A stretch of DNA of 64,000 bases from assembly GCF_900112955.1 (NCBI RefSeq), contig NZ_FONP01000005.1, forward strand, positions 62,001 to 126,000, in the 5' to 3' direction. The notes under the pieces are model-generated. The model ran no database searches. It was not told the DNA's origin and saw only the letters and a program-made list of their open reading frames with translations. The DNA comes from Peptostreptococcus sp. D1. Its GTDB lineage: Bacteria > Bacillota > Clostridia > Peptostreptococcales > Peptostreptococcaceae. Position 1 is the first letter of the stretch. Every line of letters begins with the position of its first letter. Below, one piece after another: positions 43,740 through 52,163 of the stretch. The position numbers and the translations under genes were made by a program.

Positions 43740-46295
43740 TTAATAGTAAGTCCTCAATTTGATATACATTCCCATCAATGCAATTAACATACCTATAGCT
43801 ATAACAGACATAGCTCCTATACCACCTGTATTTGGATATACTGGTTTACGAGCCTTATTTACAAGAGTAAAAGCAAATGCATCCTCATATTCATTGGCTA
43901 CCCATTCCTTATTGCTATTTGAGCTATCCTCTGTAAACCCGAGTGGAATATCGTACTCCTCGATATAGTAGGTATACGCACTACCACTTTCGTTGTATAT
44001 TTCCAGCTCTGAAATTTCAATTTTCCAATTATTGTCGTATTTTAAATGTATGCTTTCATATTTATTAAATCCATAATCCACAATGTTTCCAATTTTCCTT
44101 TTAAGTCTTACTTTTATGGACAGGTTTTTTAATTTCTCCTTATCAATCGGATTTCCATCTGAATCAACCCACCTTTTATGTATTTCCACTTTCGTTTTTG
44201 GTATAACGGGTATTTCAATATTTGTTATCGTGTTATCATTTTTGTTAAACAAATTATTGAGAACAGTTATTTCCTTTATTTTCCTATTAGTGTCTACTCT
44301 AAGCTTTATTATTCTACCATCAATCCTCTGATATCCATCAGGAGCCCTTTTCTCATACAAATAGTATACTCCCGTAGTCAGCTTATAAAAACTAAGCTTT
44401 CCCATACTATCCGACCTTACTTCATTTCCAATAATATTGCCATCTGAATCTTTTAAATTAATAACTCTGTCATACTCATCTCTTAGCTCGAATACTGCAT
44501 TAGGCAATCCATGTTTTTTCTCGTCAGCTTTGGTAAAATGAAAATCTGCCGGATAATCTATAGATTTACCTGTAAAATCCGTTCTATGTGATTCCGCTGT
44601 AACAATAATATCATTGGCAACCACTGTTCCGTTAAAATTAGCAGTCAAATCAACTGTTGCACCAGGTGCCATGATTATACCTATCGCTGCTCTAGAATTA
44701 TTTATTTTTCCTCTAAAAATTCTGTCCGGCTTACTTGAATCATAGAAATTCCAAATTGTATTTCCATCCTCCCATTCTGTAACCTCTGCTATATTTGCCT
44801 GGCTTCCGTCACTATAATAATAAGTCGATCCAGGCATGACAAATGACTGAAGCCCTTTCATATCCACGTTGATAATCAATGATCCATTTTTTCCTCTTTC
44901 AAATCCGTGAATATTGACGTTATATCCATCCGTCTTAAATTCCCCATGCTTCCAATTATATACACTGACATCATCGGGATTCTGTATAGTTATTTTTTGC
45001 TGATTCCAATCATGATAGTCCGGCACCGAATATATATCTTTGTATCCACTAAGCTGTCTGTTGATATTTTCCGAATCACTTTTGACTTTAAGCAGATCAA
45101 TGAATTTCGTATTGCTATCCTTCCATAGCTCGTTTCCACTATAGTATCCTGGCGAGTCCACATTTTTATTTTCAAAGGTCCACGCTTCTATAACGCTCGG
45201 ATTATTTGGATTGGTTTTGACACCTACATTTACGCCATCTCCAACAACCAGTCTTGAACCATGAGGTACACTCGTCGATTTAAAGCCATCACTATTAATA
45301 TTTAAATGTCTAAAATAACTCACCTCCGGCAAATTACTTGTTCCAAAATTAGAAATATATTTCAACGTATCCGTCAATATGTTTCCGTTTGTATGCGCTT
45401 TCGTTTCGACACTATTAAATCCAACCAAATGAAACCCGCCAATTATCCCCAATGGATTTTGCGTATAATAATGTGTCTTTTCATACACGGTATCTGGTGT
45501 TACATATTTAAGCTTAGATAAATTACCTCTAGCTGCTCGTGGCGTGAATCCTCTTAGCGTATATTCATCTAGTGGATTTAACTCTAATTCAGAATACTTC
45601 CTCTCGAGCTTAAAATTTTCATCTCCTTGAATATAATATTCGTACATATTTCCAGCTGCATCAAATTCATCCATGCCACCAAAAATATAATTCCAGCTTT
45701 TAGCTTCATCCTCACTGTACTTTATAATAACTGGCTTAGATTTGCTGTTAAACTCGACATCATCTTCTCCATTGACTTTTCTATGGAGTATTATCTCCAA
45801 GTCTGAAAAATATCTTGTATCTTCATTTGACAAAATATCGTCATCATCCTTCCAAATTTTTGTTACCGATAGAAACACAGGCTGACTATTATCCTTTGCT
45901 TTGGTAATATCCATATCAGACACCCTTTTCTCGTCTGACATATCATTCGTTTTAGATTCTTTTTTCGATGCTGTATCGCCTTTCGAATCAACCTCTGGCT
46001 GCTCTTTCAATGCATCAATCGTACCATTACCTTTTTTTGCCAACTCATCTGAAGCCTCTGCCTGAAAATCGGGTAGGTTTAGATTTTGAGTATTCAACAT
46101 GCTTTTTAATATTTGATTTTTCAGCTCACCTGTAAATTCTTGAGATATCGATTTTGAAATTGCCTGATTATTGCTCGAATACTCCTGATTATTATATAAA
46201 GCATTTGATGATGAATCTATCCTATATACAGAAAACACGTTTATTAACATTGTAAGAAGTAAGATCAAAATTAGTTTCGTTCTCACATTTTGCAT
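43740..46295 (-). CDS. Pilus tip adhesin with choice-of-anchor-A-like domain, island 1
   Basis: An 851-aa tip protein. Signal peptide, then a low-complexity acidic region, a Cna-B domain (SVTKIWKDDDD), a large domain at about 285-590 of the choice-of-anchor-A type (NPLGIIGGFHLVGFN, GIIMAPGATVDLTANFNGTVVANDI), a SpaA domain, a Cna-B domain (VEIHKRWVDSDG) and the sorting signal YPNTGG at about 820. The ATG at 46295 follows GAGGAGG. Its position as first structural gene and its size fit a tip adhesin. The ligand is unknown. Confidence 0.88.
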   Translation of the reverse strand: MQNVRTKLILILLLTMLINVFSVYRIDSSSNALYNNQEYSSNNQAISKSISQEFTGELKNQILKSMLNTQNLNLPDFQAEASDELAKKGNGTIDALKEQPEVDSKGDTASKKESKTNDMSDEKRVSDMDITKAKDNSQPVFLSVTKIWKDDDDILSNEDTRYFSDLEIILHRKVNGEDDVEFNSKSKPVIIKYSEDEAKSWNYIFGGMDEFDAAGNMYEYYIQGDENFKLERKYSELELNPLDEYTLRGFTPRAARGNLSKLKYVTPDTVYEKTHYYTQNPLGIIGGFHLVGFNSVETKAHTNGNILTDTLKYISNFGTSNLPEVSYFRHLNINSDGFKSTSVPHGSRLVVGDGVNVGVKTNPNNPSVIEAWTFENKNVDSPGYYSGNELWKDSNTKFIDLLKVKSDSENINRQLSGYKDIYSVPDYHDWNQQKITIQNPDDVSVYNWKHGEFKTDGYNVNIHGFERGKNGSLIINVDMKGLQSFVMPGSTYYYSDGSQANIAEVTEWEDGNTIWNFYDSSKPDRIFRGKINNSRAAIGIIMAPGATVDLTANFNGTVVANDIIVTAESHRTDFTGKSIDYPADFHFTKADEKKHGLPNAVFELRDEYDRVINLKDSDGNIIGNEVRSDSMGKLSFYKLTTGVYYLYEKRAPDGYQRIDGRIIKLRVDTNRKIKEITVLNNLFNKNDNTITNIEIPVIPKTKVEIHKRWVDSDGNPIDKEKLKNLSIKVRLKRKIGNIVDYGFNKYESIHLKYDNNWKIEISELEIYNESGSAYTYYIEEYDIPLGFTEDSSNSNKEWVANEYEDAFAFTLVNKARKPVYPNTGGIGAMSVIAIGMLIALMGMYIKLRTYY

Positions 46296-46317
46296 AATAA
46301 ACCTCCTCACTACTTAT

Positions 46318-46400
46318 CGCTTTGATTTTATTCACAGCATGGCTTATTGTAACCAAGCTGTATAGTATAATTACATCTTAATCCGAATTATATCAAAGCG
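46318..46400. promoter_or_regulatory. Inverted 9-bp sites flanking the island 1 pilus promoter region
   Basis: CGCTTTGAT (46318-46326) and ATCAAAGCG (46392-46400) face each other about 65 bases apart. Between them on the minus strand lies TATACT as a possible -10. They could be half-sites for the AraC-type regulator encoded upstream. Confidence 0.4.
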
Positions 46401-46470
46401 AGCATAGAAGCGTCATTGCCACTAGTTATATATTTTTTCCCTATTTTTATTGTTTGTAAAAAAAGCAATA

Positions 46471-46503
46471 AAAAAATTCCCGTTAATAATACAGGAATTT
46501 TTT
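46471..46503. terminator. Terminator after the island 1 regulator gene
   Basis: AAAAAATTCC (46471-46480) pairs with GGAATTTTTT (46494-46503) around a 13-base loop. Confidence 0.75.
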
Positions 46504-46567
46504 ATAAATGATAAATTTCTCTCTCAAATATTGATAATGACAAAGGCTTGCTCAAGTGTCAAAAATA

Positions 46568-48991
46568 TCAAATATTTATTTTTTTTATTTCCAAATACAT
46601 TATTTCAAACAAATCCAAGGAAAATGTTTTGTCAAATACGCCAAATAAATTGATATTTTCTACACGTATTTCAGGAATAACTCTATTTTTAAGATATTCC
46701 TTTTCTTCCATTGTTAGAAATTTCTGAGCACCAAGCTTTTTAAATTCGCAGTAAAAATTTCCTTCGCTCGACTTTAATGTTTTTGTAATTATCTTAAATC
46801 TGCCAGCCATACCGGAAATCCTCACTCTGAAATTTTTCACTGGAAATTCATTATTTCCATTGTCTGATGAAATATACTTTATACAATTTGCCATATCTTG
46901 ATAAAGAATACAGGAATAATCATCCTTGTTTCTTGTAACAATTAATCCAGGCTCATTATAAATACACAAACCACTCATCTGCTCCAAATACATTCTAATA
47001 TAATAGTTTAGTGATTTAATATCCCATATATTATTCATAGTATACTTGGAATCAAAATTGCCAATAGCTTTAATAAACTCCTTTCTAGAGTCAAAAAATT
47101 TATTAAAGCTAAAGGATGCACATACGATGACCTTATTCATTTGGAATAGTAAATAAGAGCTAACCAAGCTCAAAGCTTGTATAGACTCCCAATATTGTTT
47201 AGGTATACCATTCCAATCGTAATACATTATCATCCTTGCCAAATATACCTCTGCATCAAGAAAATACTTTTTATTTAGAGCATTGATATACTTTGTCATT
47301 CTATCCATCTGGCTAATAATTCTAAGTAAGATACATTCTGAATCATCTCTCGTTATATACAAGGTTTCATCTATCACATCATAGGAAAAGAATTTCGGAC
47401 TATTTCCATTCATCACTATCTCTTCCATTCTCTCCATGAGTACCTGATCCTCTATTATCGATACCTCACCTATATTTACACCAACACTAGCTATGCTGCT
47501 TTTGCTAATTATTAAATCTCTCACTAGCATGTATAATTTCTTATTTAATATATGCCTGTCATGCTCATATCTCTTAGACCATAATGCTGGCATCTTTATT
47601 TCTACCATCCAATTTTTCAAATTTCTCATAGGTACATTGCTTGCGATAAAATCAAAGAAATCTACAATCTCTCCAATACATTTTAAGTCAAATGAATTTT
47701 CAATTATCATCTCTATAGCGTTTTCCGGAAATTCCAATACTAGCATGGGATTTAGCCCAATTCTATGAAACTCCTGTATATAATGGTTTATATCGTATAG
47801 GTTCAGTATTTCTTTTTCGGCGATGTTTTTAATCAAGTATATTTTTCCAGCTTCAAAGCAAAGATTGATACGCATATACTCATGCTTTAGATTTGATGAA
47901 TTATCTCTATAAAAATCAAACCACTCACCCTCATATATATCAATATCTACTACCTTACTAAATCCAGAACGAAAAGCAACTGCTTTCGATTCATCATTTG
48001 AATTTACATCAAATATCTTTTCCTTCATAAAATCAATATCAGCTTTAGAAAATAATTTCACATCACTGTATTCTACAAATAGCTCTTCTAAAGCCTTGAG
48101 ACTTAGTATACTATTTAGCGACATATATTTGTATTTATTAATGTTATTCGTAATATGTTTTCTAACAGCTAAGGGTGTCATTCCCACATACTTTTTAAAG
48201 CTTTCACTCAAAGCCTTCGAGCTTGAAAAGCCAGAAAGCTCCGCAATCTCAGATATAGAGTACTCATTATTGGACAACAGAGCTATTGATTTTTCGAGTC
48301 TCGAATAGTGATGGAAATCGACAAACCCACAGCCCGACACCCTTTTAAAAAAATTAGAGAAATTTGATGGCTTCATACCAACTTCATCTGCCAACTCATT
48401 TAATACATATTTTCCTGGCTTTTTATACATACGCTCCATTATTTCCATTAATTTCAGCTCTAGCCAAGGCCTTGCTGAGCCTATACCATCATCATTATTC
48501 TGAATAAAGCTGCTATTCAAGATGGTTGAAATCTCATTTAGTACCACAACCAGCATATTTGATGATACAACATTATCTTTGACATATAAATAAAAAAGAT
48601 TTTTAAACAGCTCTACTAATGCTTTTATATTGTCACCGAATTCATTTTCGGATATACAAAAATTTGTTATTTCATTGCTATCACTAGCTCTAGAAAAAAT
48701 AATCTTATCGACATTTAATTCTATTACTAAGTTTTTTTCATGAGGATTTATTACATACGTTTTGCTGGGATTTATCATTTCAATCTGATTTCTTCTTAAT
48801 TTAATAAGACGTCCCTGAGTCTCTAGCTCTATCTCTCCCTCCAAAACTAGAACCATTTTGTATACATCACGTGAATTCATATTAAAATTAATCACATTGT
48901 AGCTAGAAATATTGAATCCAAAAGGAATATATTCCATCCTCTCTATGTTTGAATTAACCTTTAATACCATATTCCCCTTATTAGTCCTCAT
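46568..48991 (-). CDS. AraC family regulator with C-terminal GH39-like domain, island 1
   Basis: An 807-aa regulator. A cupin-like N-terminal part (about 10-180) is followed by a two-helix-turn-helix AraC domain at about 185-285 (LNELADEVGMKPSNFSNFFKR, ISEIAELSGFSSSKALSESFKKYVGMTP). The rest resembles glycoside hydrolase family 39, ending with the family's typical EGNFYCEFKKLGA and LTMEEKEYLKNRVIPEI. The acid/base motif NEP is replaced by KMP in WMVEIKMPALW, so it is probably a sensor, not an enzyme. The ATG at 48991 follows GGAGG; the promoter has a TA-repeat spacer. It lies directly upstream of island 1. Confidence 0.9.
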   Translation of the reverse strand: MRTNKGNMVLKVNSNIERMEYIPFGFNISSYNVINFNMNSRDVYKMVLVLEGEIELETQGRLIKLRRNQIEMINPSKTYVINPHEKNLVIELNVDKIIFSRASDSNEITNFCISENEFGDNIKALVELFKNLFYLYVKDNVVSSNMLVVVLNEISTILNSSFIQNNDDGIGSARPWLELKLMEIMERMYKKPGKYVLNELADEVGMKPSNFSNFFKRVSGCGFVDFHHYSRLEKSIALLSNNEYSISEIAELSGFSSSKALSESFKKYVGMTPLAVRKHITNNINKYKYMSLNSILSLKALEELFVEYSDVKLFSKADIDFMKEKIFDVNSNDESKAVAFRSGFSKVVDIDIYEGEWFDFYRDNSSNLKHEYMRINLCFEAGKIYLIKNIAEKEILNLYDINHYIQEFHRIGLNPMLVLEFPENAIEMIIENSFDLKCIGEIVDFFDFIASNVPMRNLKNWMVEIKMPALWSKRYEHDRHILNKKLYMLVRDLIISKSSIASVGVNIGEVSIIEDQVLMERMEEIVMNGNSPKFFSYDVIDETLYITRDDSECILLRIISQMDRMTKYINALNKKYFLDAEVYLARMIMYYDWNGIPKQYWESIQALSLVSSYLLFQMNKVIVCASFSFNKFFDSRKEFIKAIGNFDSKYTMNNIWDIKSLNYYIRMYLEQMSGLCIYNEPGLIVTRNKDDYSCILYQDMANCIKYISSDNGNNEFPVKNFRVRISGMAGRFKIITKTLKSSEGNFYCEFKKLGAQKFLTMEEKEYLKNRVIPEIRVENINLFGVFDKTFSLDLFEIMYLEIKKINI

Positions 48992-49041
48992 AATATTACC
49001 TCCAAATAGTTGCAGCCTACACACAGCCCTCATGCAATTCT

Positions 49042-49070
49042 AGTATATATATATATATATATATTGTCAA
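49042..49070 (-). promoter_or_regulatory. Promoter of the island 1 regulator with TA-repeat spacer
   Basis: Minus-strand TTGACA (49070-49065) and TATACT (49047-49042) are separated by exactly 17 bases (49064-49048), every one of them part of an alternating AT tract. The predicted start is near 49035, about 44 bases before the ATG. A change of one TA unit would move the spacer to 15 or 19 bases, away from the optimum. Confidence 0.85.
49044..49064. repeat. TA dinucleotide microsatellite
   Basis: Twenty-one uninterrupted alternating T/A bases, about ten and a half TA units. It occupies the promoter spacer and part of the -10 of the AraC-type regulator. Confidence 0.97.
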
Positions 49071-49192
49071 CATAAATTCTTTTTGATTTTAACGATACCA
49101 TTTTACTTTTTTATAATATAATATCATACTTATTTGATACTTAATAAATATTTATAAATATTTTTATATTTATATTATACTACGTTATTAAT

Positions 49193-49251
49193 AATGGCGA
49201 ATATTCTACTGAGGTATGTTTTACACTGACCTCTGTAAAATATTCGCCATT
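49193..49251 (-). terminator. Long hairpin after the last sortase of island 2
   Basis: AATGGCGAATATT (49193-49205) pairs exactly with AATATTCGCCATT (49239-49251), and an inner GAGGT/ACCTC stem lies in the loop. The following minus-strand sequence is AT-rich but has no clean T run, so termination strength is uncertain. Confidence 0.6.
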
Positions 49252-49311
49252 ACTTAGCTGGATATTTTAGATTTTAAAACGACAATCCTGTCATCACTTC
49301 AATCAAAGGTA

Positions 49312-50205
49312 CTATTTACTTTTAATAATTCTGTATAATTTTAACAATATAATTATTATCAAAATTATGTTGAATACACTGATTATATAGGGAAATATCT
49401 TTCTTATTTTTATTGATGGCTCCACATTTTTGTCATTGATATATTCAACAATGCTACCATTTCCGATTATATTATTGTTATTCTTTTTTTGAATATTGTA
49501 ATCTACCCTTCTTGCGTTTACCAATAAACGCATATCATATCTAGGAGCCTGAGTACATGTCAACAATGTCAATGTATCCTGTGACTCAATTGGTTTTAGC
49601 TTATCACCTTGCTCAGGATATATCTTTTCCATACCATAAACCTTATATTCCATTTTTTTCCCTAGAAAATTAACGATGATTGAATCACCACTCTGGAGCT
49701 TATGTATGTTCAAAAACATAACCCTATTGTAATATCCACTATGACCTGCTATTACAGTTCGCTTTCCACTTCCACCAACAGGCAAATCACTTTCAGATAA
49801 TACTGCGACTCCCTTTGCTATCTTTTCATAATTTGCATCTAAATACAAATCGAATGACTGACCTAATTTAGGAATTGAAACAAAGCCTACTTTTTTATTT
49901 AAATTGATGCCCAAAGCCTTTAAGTCACTTTTTTCAATATTTACATTGTCTTCACTTGTAAAAACGTCCCTTATATTCTCATTTGATGAAGCGTTCTTCG
50001 TATTTGATGCTTTCGTTCGATTCCTACTATCATATAATTTTTTAAGCTTATCATTGATATGCCTATCCTTACTTATTTCTTCCTCGAACTCTCTATTTCT
50101 TTCATATTGTGTAAAATCATCTATCGACATACTCAGAAAAGGATATGTAACGAGCGAAATTCCAAATAAAAAAATCAGTAGTCCTATTATTTTTCTTATT
50201 TTCAA
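49312..50205 (-). CDS. Divergent class C-like sortase, third of island 2
   Basis: A 297-aa sortase with an N-terminal helix, a polar spacer rich in Asn/Ser, catalytic His in VIAGHSGY, Cys in TLLTCTQA and Arg in DMRLLVNARR, and a C-terminal helix. Unlike the other three class C sortases in the window, it has no DPY/DPF lid motif, so its active site may be open and it may do a different job, such as adding the tip or base subunit. TTG 50205, six bases after AGGAGG, is the preferred start. Its upstream neighbour is the second sortase. Confidence 0.88.
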   Translation of the reverse strand: MKIRKIIGLLIFLFGISLVTYPFLSMSIDDFTQYERNREFEEEISKDRHINDKLKKLYDSRNRTKASNTKNASSNENIRDVFTSEDNVNIEKSDLKALGINLNKKVGFVSIPKLGQSFDLYLDANYEKIAKGVAVLSESDLPVGGSGKRTVIAGHSGYYNRVMFLNIHKLQSGDSIIVNFLGKKMEYKVYGMEKIYPEQGDKLKPIESQDTLTLLTCTQAPRYDMRLLVNARRVDYNIQKKNNNNIIGNGSIVEYINDKNVEPSIKIRKIFPYIISVFNIILIIIILLKLYRIIKSK

Positions 50206-50243
50206 CAGCTTCCTCCTAACACTCAAATAAACAGTCTCGCCCC

Positions 50244-51122
50244 TTAGCTCTGCTTGTCATTACTGCATACACGTTTCTTTCCATTTTTCTTTTTATAAAG
50301 TATAATTGATATAATCATTAAAAGCAACAGCATAGAAGCGTATTTAATCATTTTCTTAAAGATATTGTCCCTTTCATTTTTTTCTGCCACTGTCTTACTC
50401 ATATTAATAGGTATCCTTTCACCCTTAACCAACAGTCTATGCGAATTTATCATATATGGAGTACATGTCATCAGCGTAGCATAATCTTTATCCTTTTCAA
50501 CACGTATCGGCTCGAAATCAGTTGGCTCGACTGTTTTGATGCTCACAACCTTGTATGCTAGCTTTTCTTTGATATTTGTGATAAAGAAAACATCTCCTTT
50601 TTGCATTTCATTTAAATTTGTAAACAGCTTTGCAGATGGCAATCCTCTATGCGCCGTAATGACAGTATGAGTATTTTTGCCACCAGTCGGTAAGCTCGTA
50701 CCCTCGAGATGCCCGGCACATTGCTGTAAAACTGATTCACTCGTTCCAGCCTTAATGATTATATTTTGACCTATCTTCGGAATATCAATATATCCTATTT
50801 TTTCATGAATTTCCAACATTCTAGCATACTCAGCTCTACCTGCCTTCAGCATCTCATTAAATGGATCAAAAAACATACCAGGCTTTAATGATTGATTATA
50901 TGCCATTGCCAAATCCATCTTTTTATTGATTTCATAGCTACCGATTGTATTTACGGCTTCCTTGAAAGCTTGTACATCTTGTCTTGATAAGTAGCTATAG
51001 TACTGCTGACTAATAAATGGATATACCATAATCAATATTCCTACTGAAACTATTATAACCCATAATCGATTTACTATTCTACCCCAAAAAGTACTCTTAT
51101 TTATCTTCTTGCTCCTACTCAT
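50244..51122 (-). CDS. Class C sortase, second of island 2
   Basis: A 292-aa class C sortase: N-terminal helix (about 17-37), lid motif DPF, His in ITAHRGL, Cys in TLMTCTPY, Arg in HRLLVKG and a C-terminal helix. The catalytic His is followed by RG rather than the SG of its neighbours. The ATG has no strong ribosome site of its own; it sits inside the end of a ten-codon leader ORF that does. Confidence 0.92.
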   Translation of the reverse strand: MSRSKKINKSTFWGRIVNRLWVIIVSVGILIMVYPFISQQYYSYLSRQDVQAFKEAVNTIGSYEINKKMDLAMAYNQSLKPGMFFDPFNEMLKAGRAEYARMLEIHEKIGYIDIPKIGQNIIIKAGTSESVLQQCAGHLEGTSLPTGGKNTHTVITAHRGLPSAKLFTNLNEMQKGDVFFITNIKEKLAYKVVSIKTVEPTDFEPIRVEKDKDYATLMTCTPYMINSHRLLVKGERIPINMSKTVAEKNERDNIFKKMIKYASMLLLLMIISIILYKKKNGKKRVCSNDKQS

Positions 51123-51147
51123 ATTTTTTCGTTAGAAATATTTTCAC
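51115..51147 (-). CDS. Ten-codon leader ORF overlapping the second sortase start
   Basis: A GTG five bases after GAGGAGG opens a short frame encoding MKIFLTKKYE. It ends with a TAG at 51117-51115, just past the sortase ATG (51122-51120). The arrangement suggests translational coupling. It could be a chance frame. Confidence 0.35.
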   Translation of the reverse strand: MKIFLTKKYE

Positions 51148-51185
51148 TAACGCCTCCTCAATTAAATATCATTTTTGTCAGTTTT

Positions 51186-52082
51186 TTATTCTTTTTTAGT
51201 CTTTTTCTTCTTTTTTGAAAATAGTACAAAAAATGCTAGTAGTATCAAAGCGATACTTATTATACCAATTTTCTTCATTCCATCAAACTCAGAGTTATTT
51301 TCTTCCTCTAACCTTTTTCCCTTGTCATAAGGAATTCTATGTCCTCTTACTATCAATCTGTGCGAGTTCACCATATATGGCGTACACGTCAATAGAGTTG
51401 CATAGTCCTTTCCTGGCATGATTTGCAAATCATCAAATTTCGATGGCTCAATAACCTTTATTTGATCGACTTCATATGCCAGGGTCTCGCCTATATTTGT
51501 TACATAAAAATGATCCCCCTTCTCTAATTTGTTTAAATCAGTAAATAATCTGTTTTTTGGAATACCAGAATGTGCTGTCAAAACAGAGTGTGTGCTTTTA
51601 CCTCCAATCGGAAGAGAAGTCCCCTCCATATGACCAACGCCTTTTTGTAGTACCGACTCACTTGTACCTGCATATATTGCTAATTCTTCGTTCATTTTTG
51701 GTATTGAAATATGCCCTATCTTTTCATGTATCTCCAGCATTTTTGCATATGCTTTCTTACCTTCCTCAAGTTTTTTCTTCACATATGGATCGTCTATAAC
51801 TACATTCCTCAAAGAATCATTATATGCTTTTGCCAAATCCATTCTCTGTTTTACTTCGTGTGTTTGTATAGCTTTCGCCTGCTCATTAAAGTCTTTGATA
51901 TCATTTTTCGACAAAAAACTATAGTACATTTGACTTATAAATGGATATAAAATTACTAAAACACCTACAATTATTACTGCGTTGATAATATTGTTTATCG
52001 TTCTATTTTTCTTAGATTTTCCACTTGCTTTACTTTCTTTATTCCTATTTTCTTTATTTGTTTCTTCCTGCTGCTTTTCCAT
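51186..52082 (-). CDS. Class C sortase, first of island 2
   Basis: A 298-aa class C sortase: short Lys/Asn/Glu-rich N-terminus, helix (about 33-53), lid motif DPY, His in LTAHSGI, Cys in TLLTCTPY, Arg in HRLIVRG, and a C-terminal helix ending in a poly-lysine tail. It is very similar to the island 1 sortase, so it is probably the polymerase of the island 2 backbone pilin. A hairpin with a T run lies between it and the anchor pilin gene. Confidence 0.95.
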   Translation of the reverse strand: MEKQQEETNKENRNKESKASGKSKKNRTINNIINAVIIVGVLVILYPFISQMYYSFLSKNDIKDFNEQAKAIQTHEVKQRMDLAKAYNDSLRNVVIDDPYVKKKLEEGKKAYAKMLEIHEKIGHISIPKMNEELAIYAGTSESVLQKGVGHMEGTSLPIGGKSTHSVLTAHSGIPKNRLFTDLNKLEKGDHFYVTNIGETLAYEVDQIKVIEPSKFDDLQIMPGKDYATLLTCTPYMVNSHRLIVRGHRIPYDKGKRLEEENNSEFDGMKKIGIISIALILLAFFVLFSKKKKKTKKE

Positions 52083-52132
52083 ATAACACCTACCATATTA
52101 TAAATTATTTTTTATTTTATCTCGTTAAAATA

Positions 52133-52155
52133 AAAACACCTCAGCTGAGGTGATT
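52133..52155 (-). terminator. Intra-operon terminator before the island 2 sortases
   Basis: CACCTC-AGCT-GAGGTG (52137-52152) followed on the minus strand by TTTTTATTTT. It would lower sortase expression relative to the pilins. Confidence 0.7.
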
Positions 52156-52163
52156 TTACTTTT

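Noticed and set aside
46568-48991. Start at 49033 for the island 1 regulator
   Set aside because: The upstream start has no ribosome site, while the ATG at 48991 has GGAGG seven bases before it.
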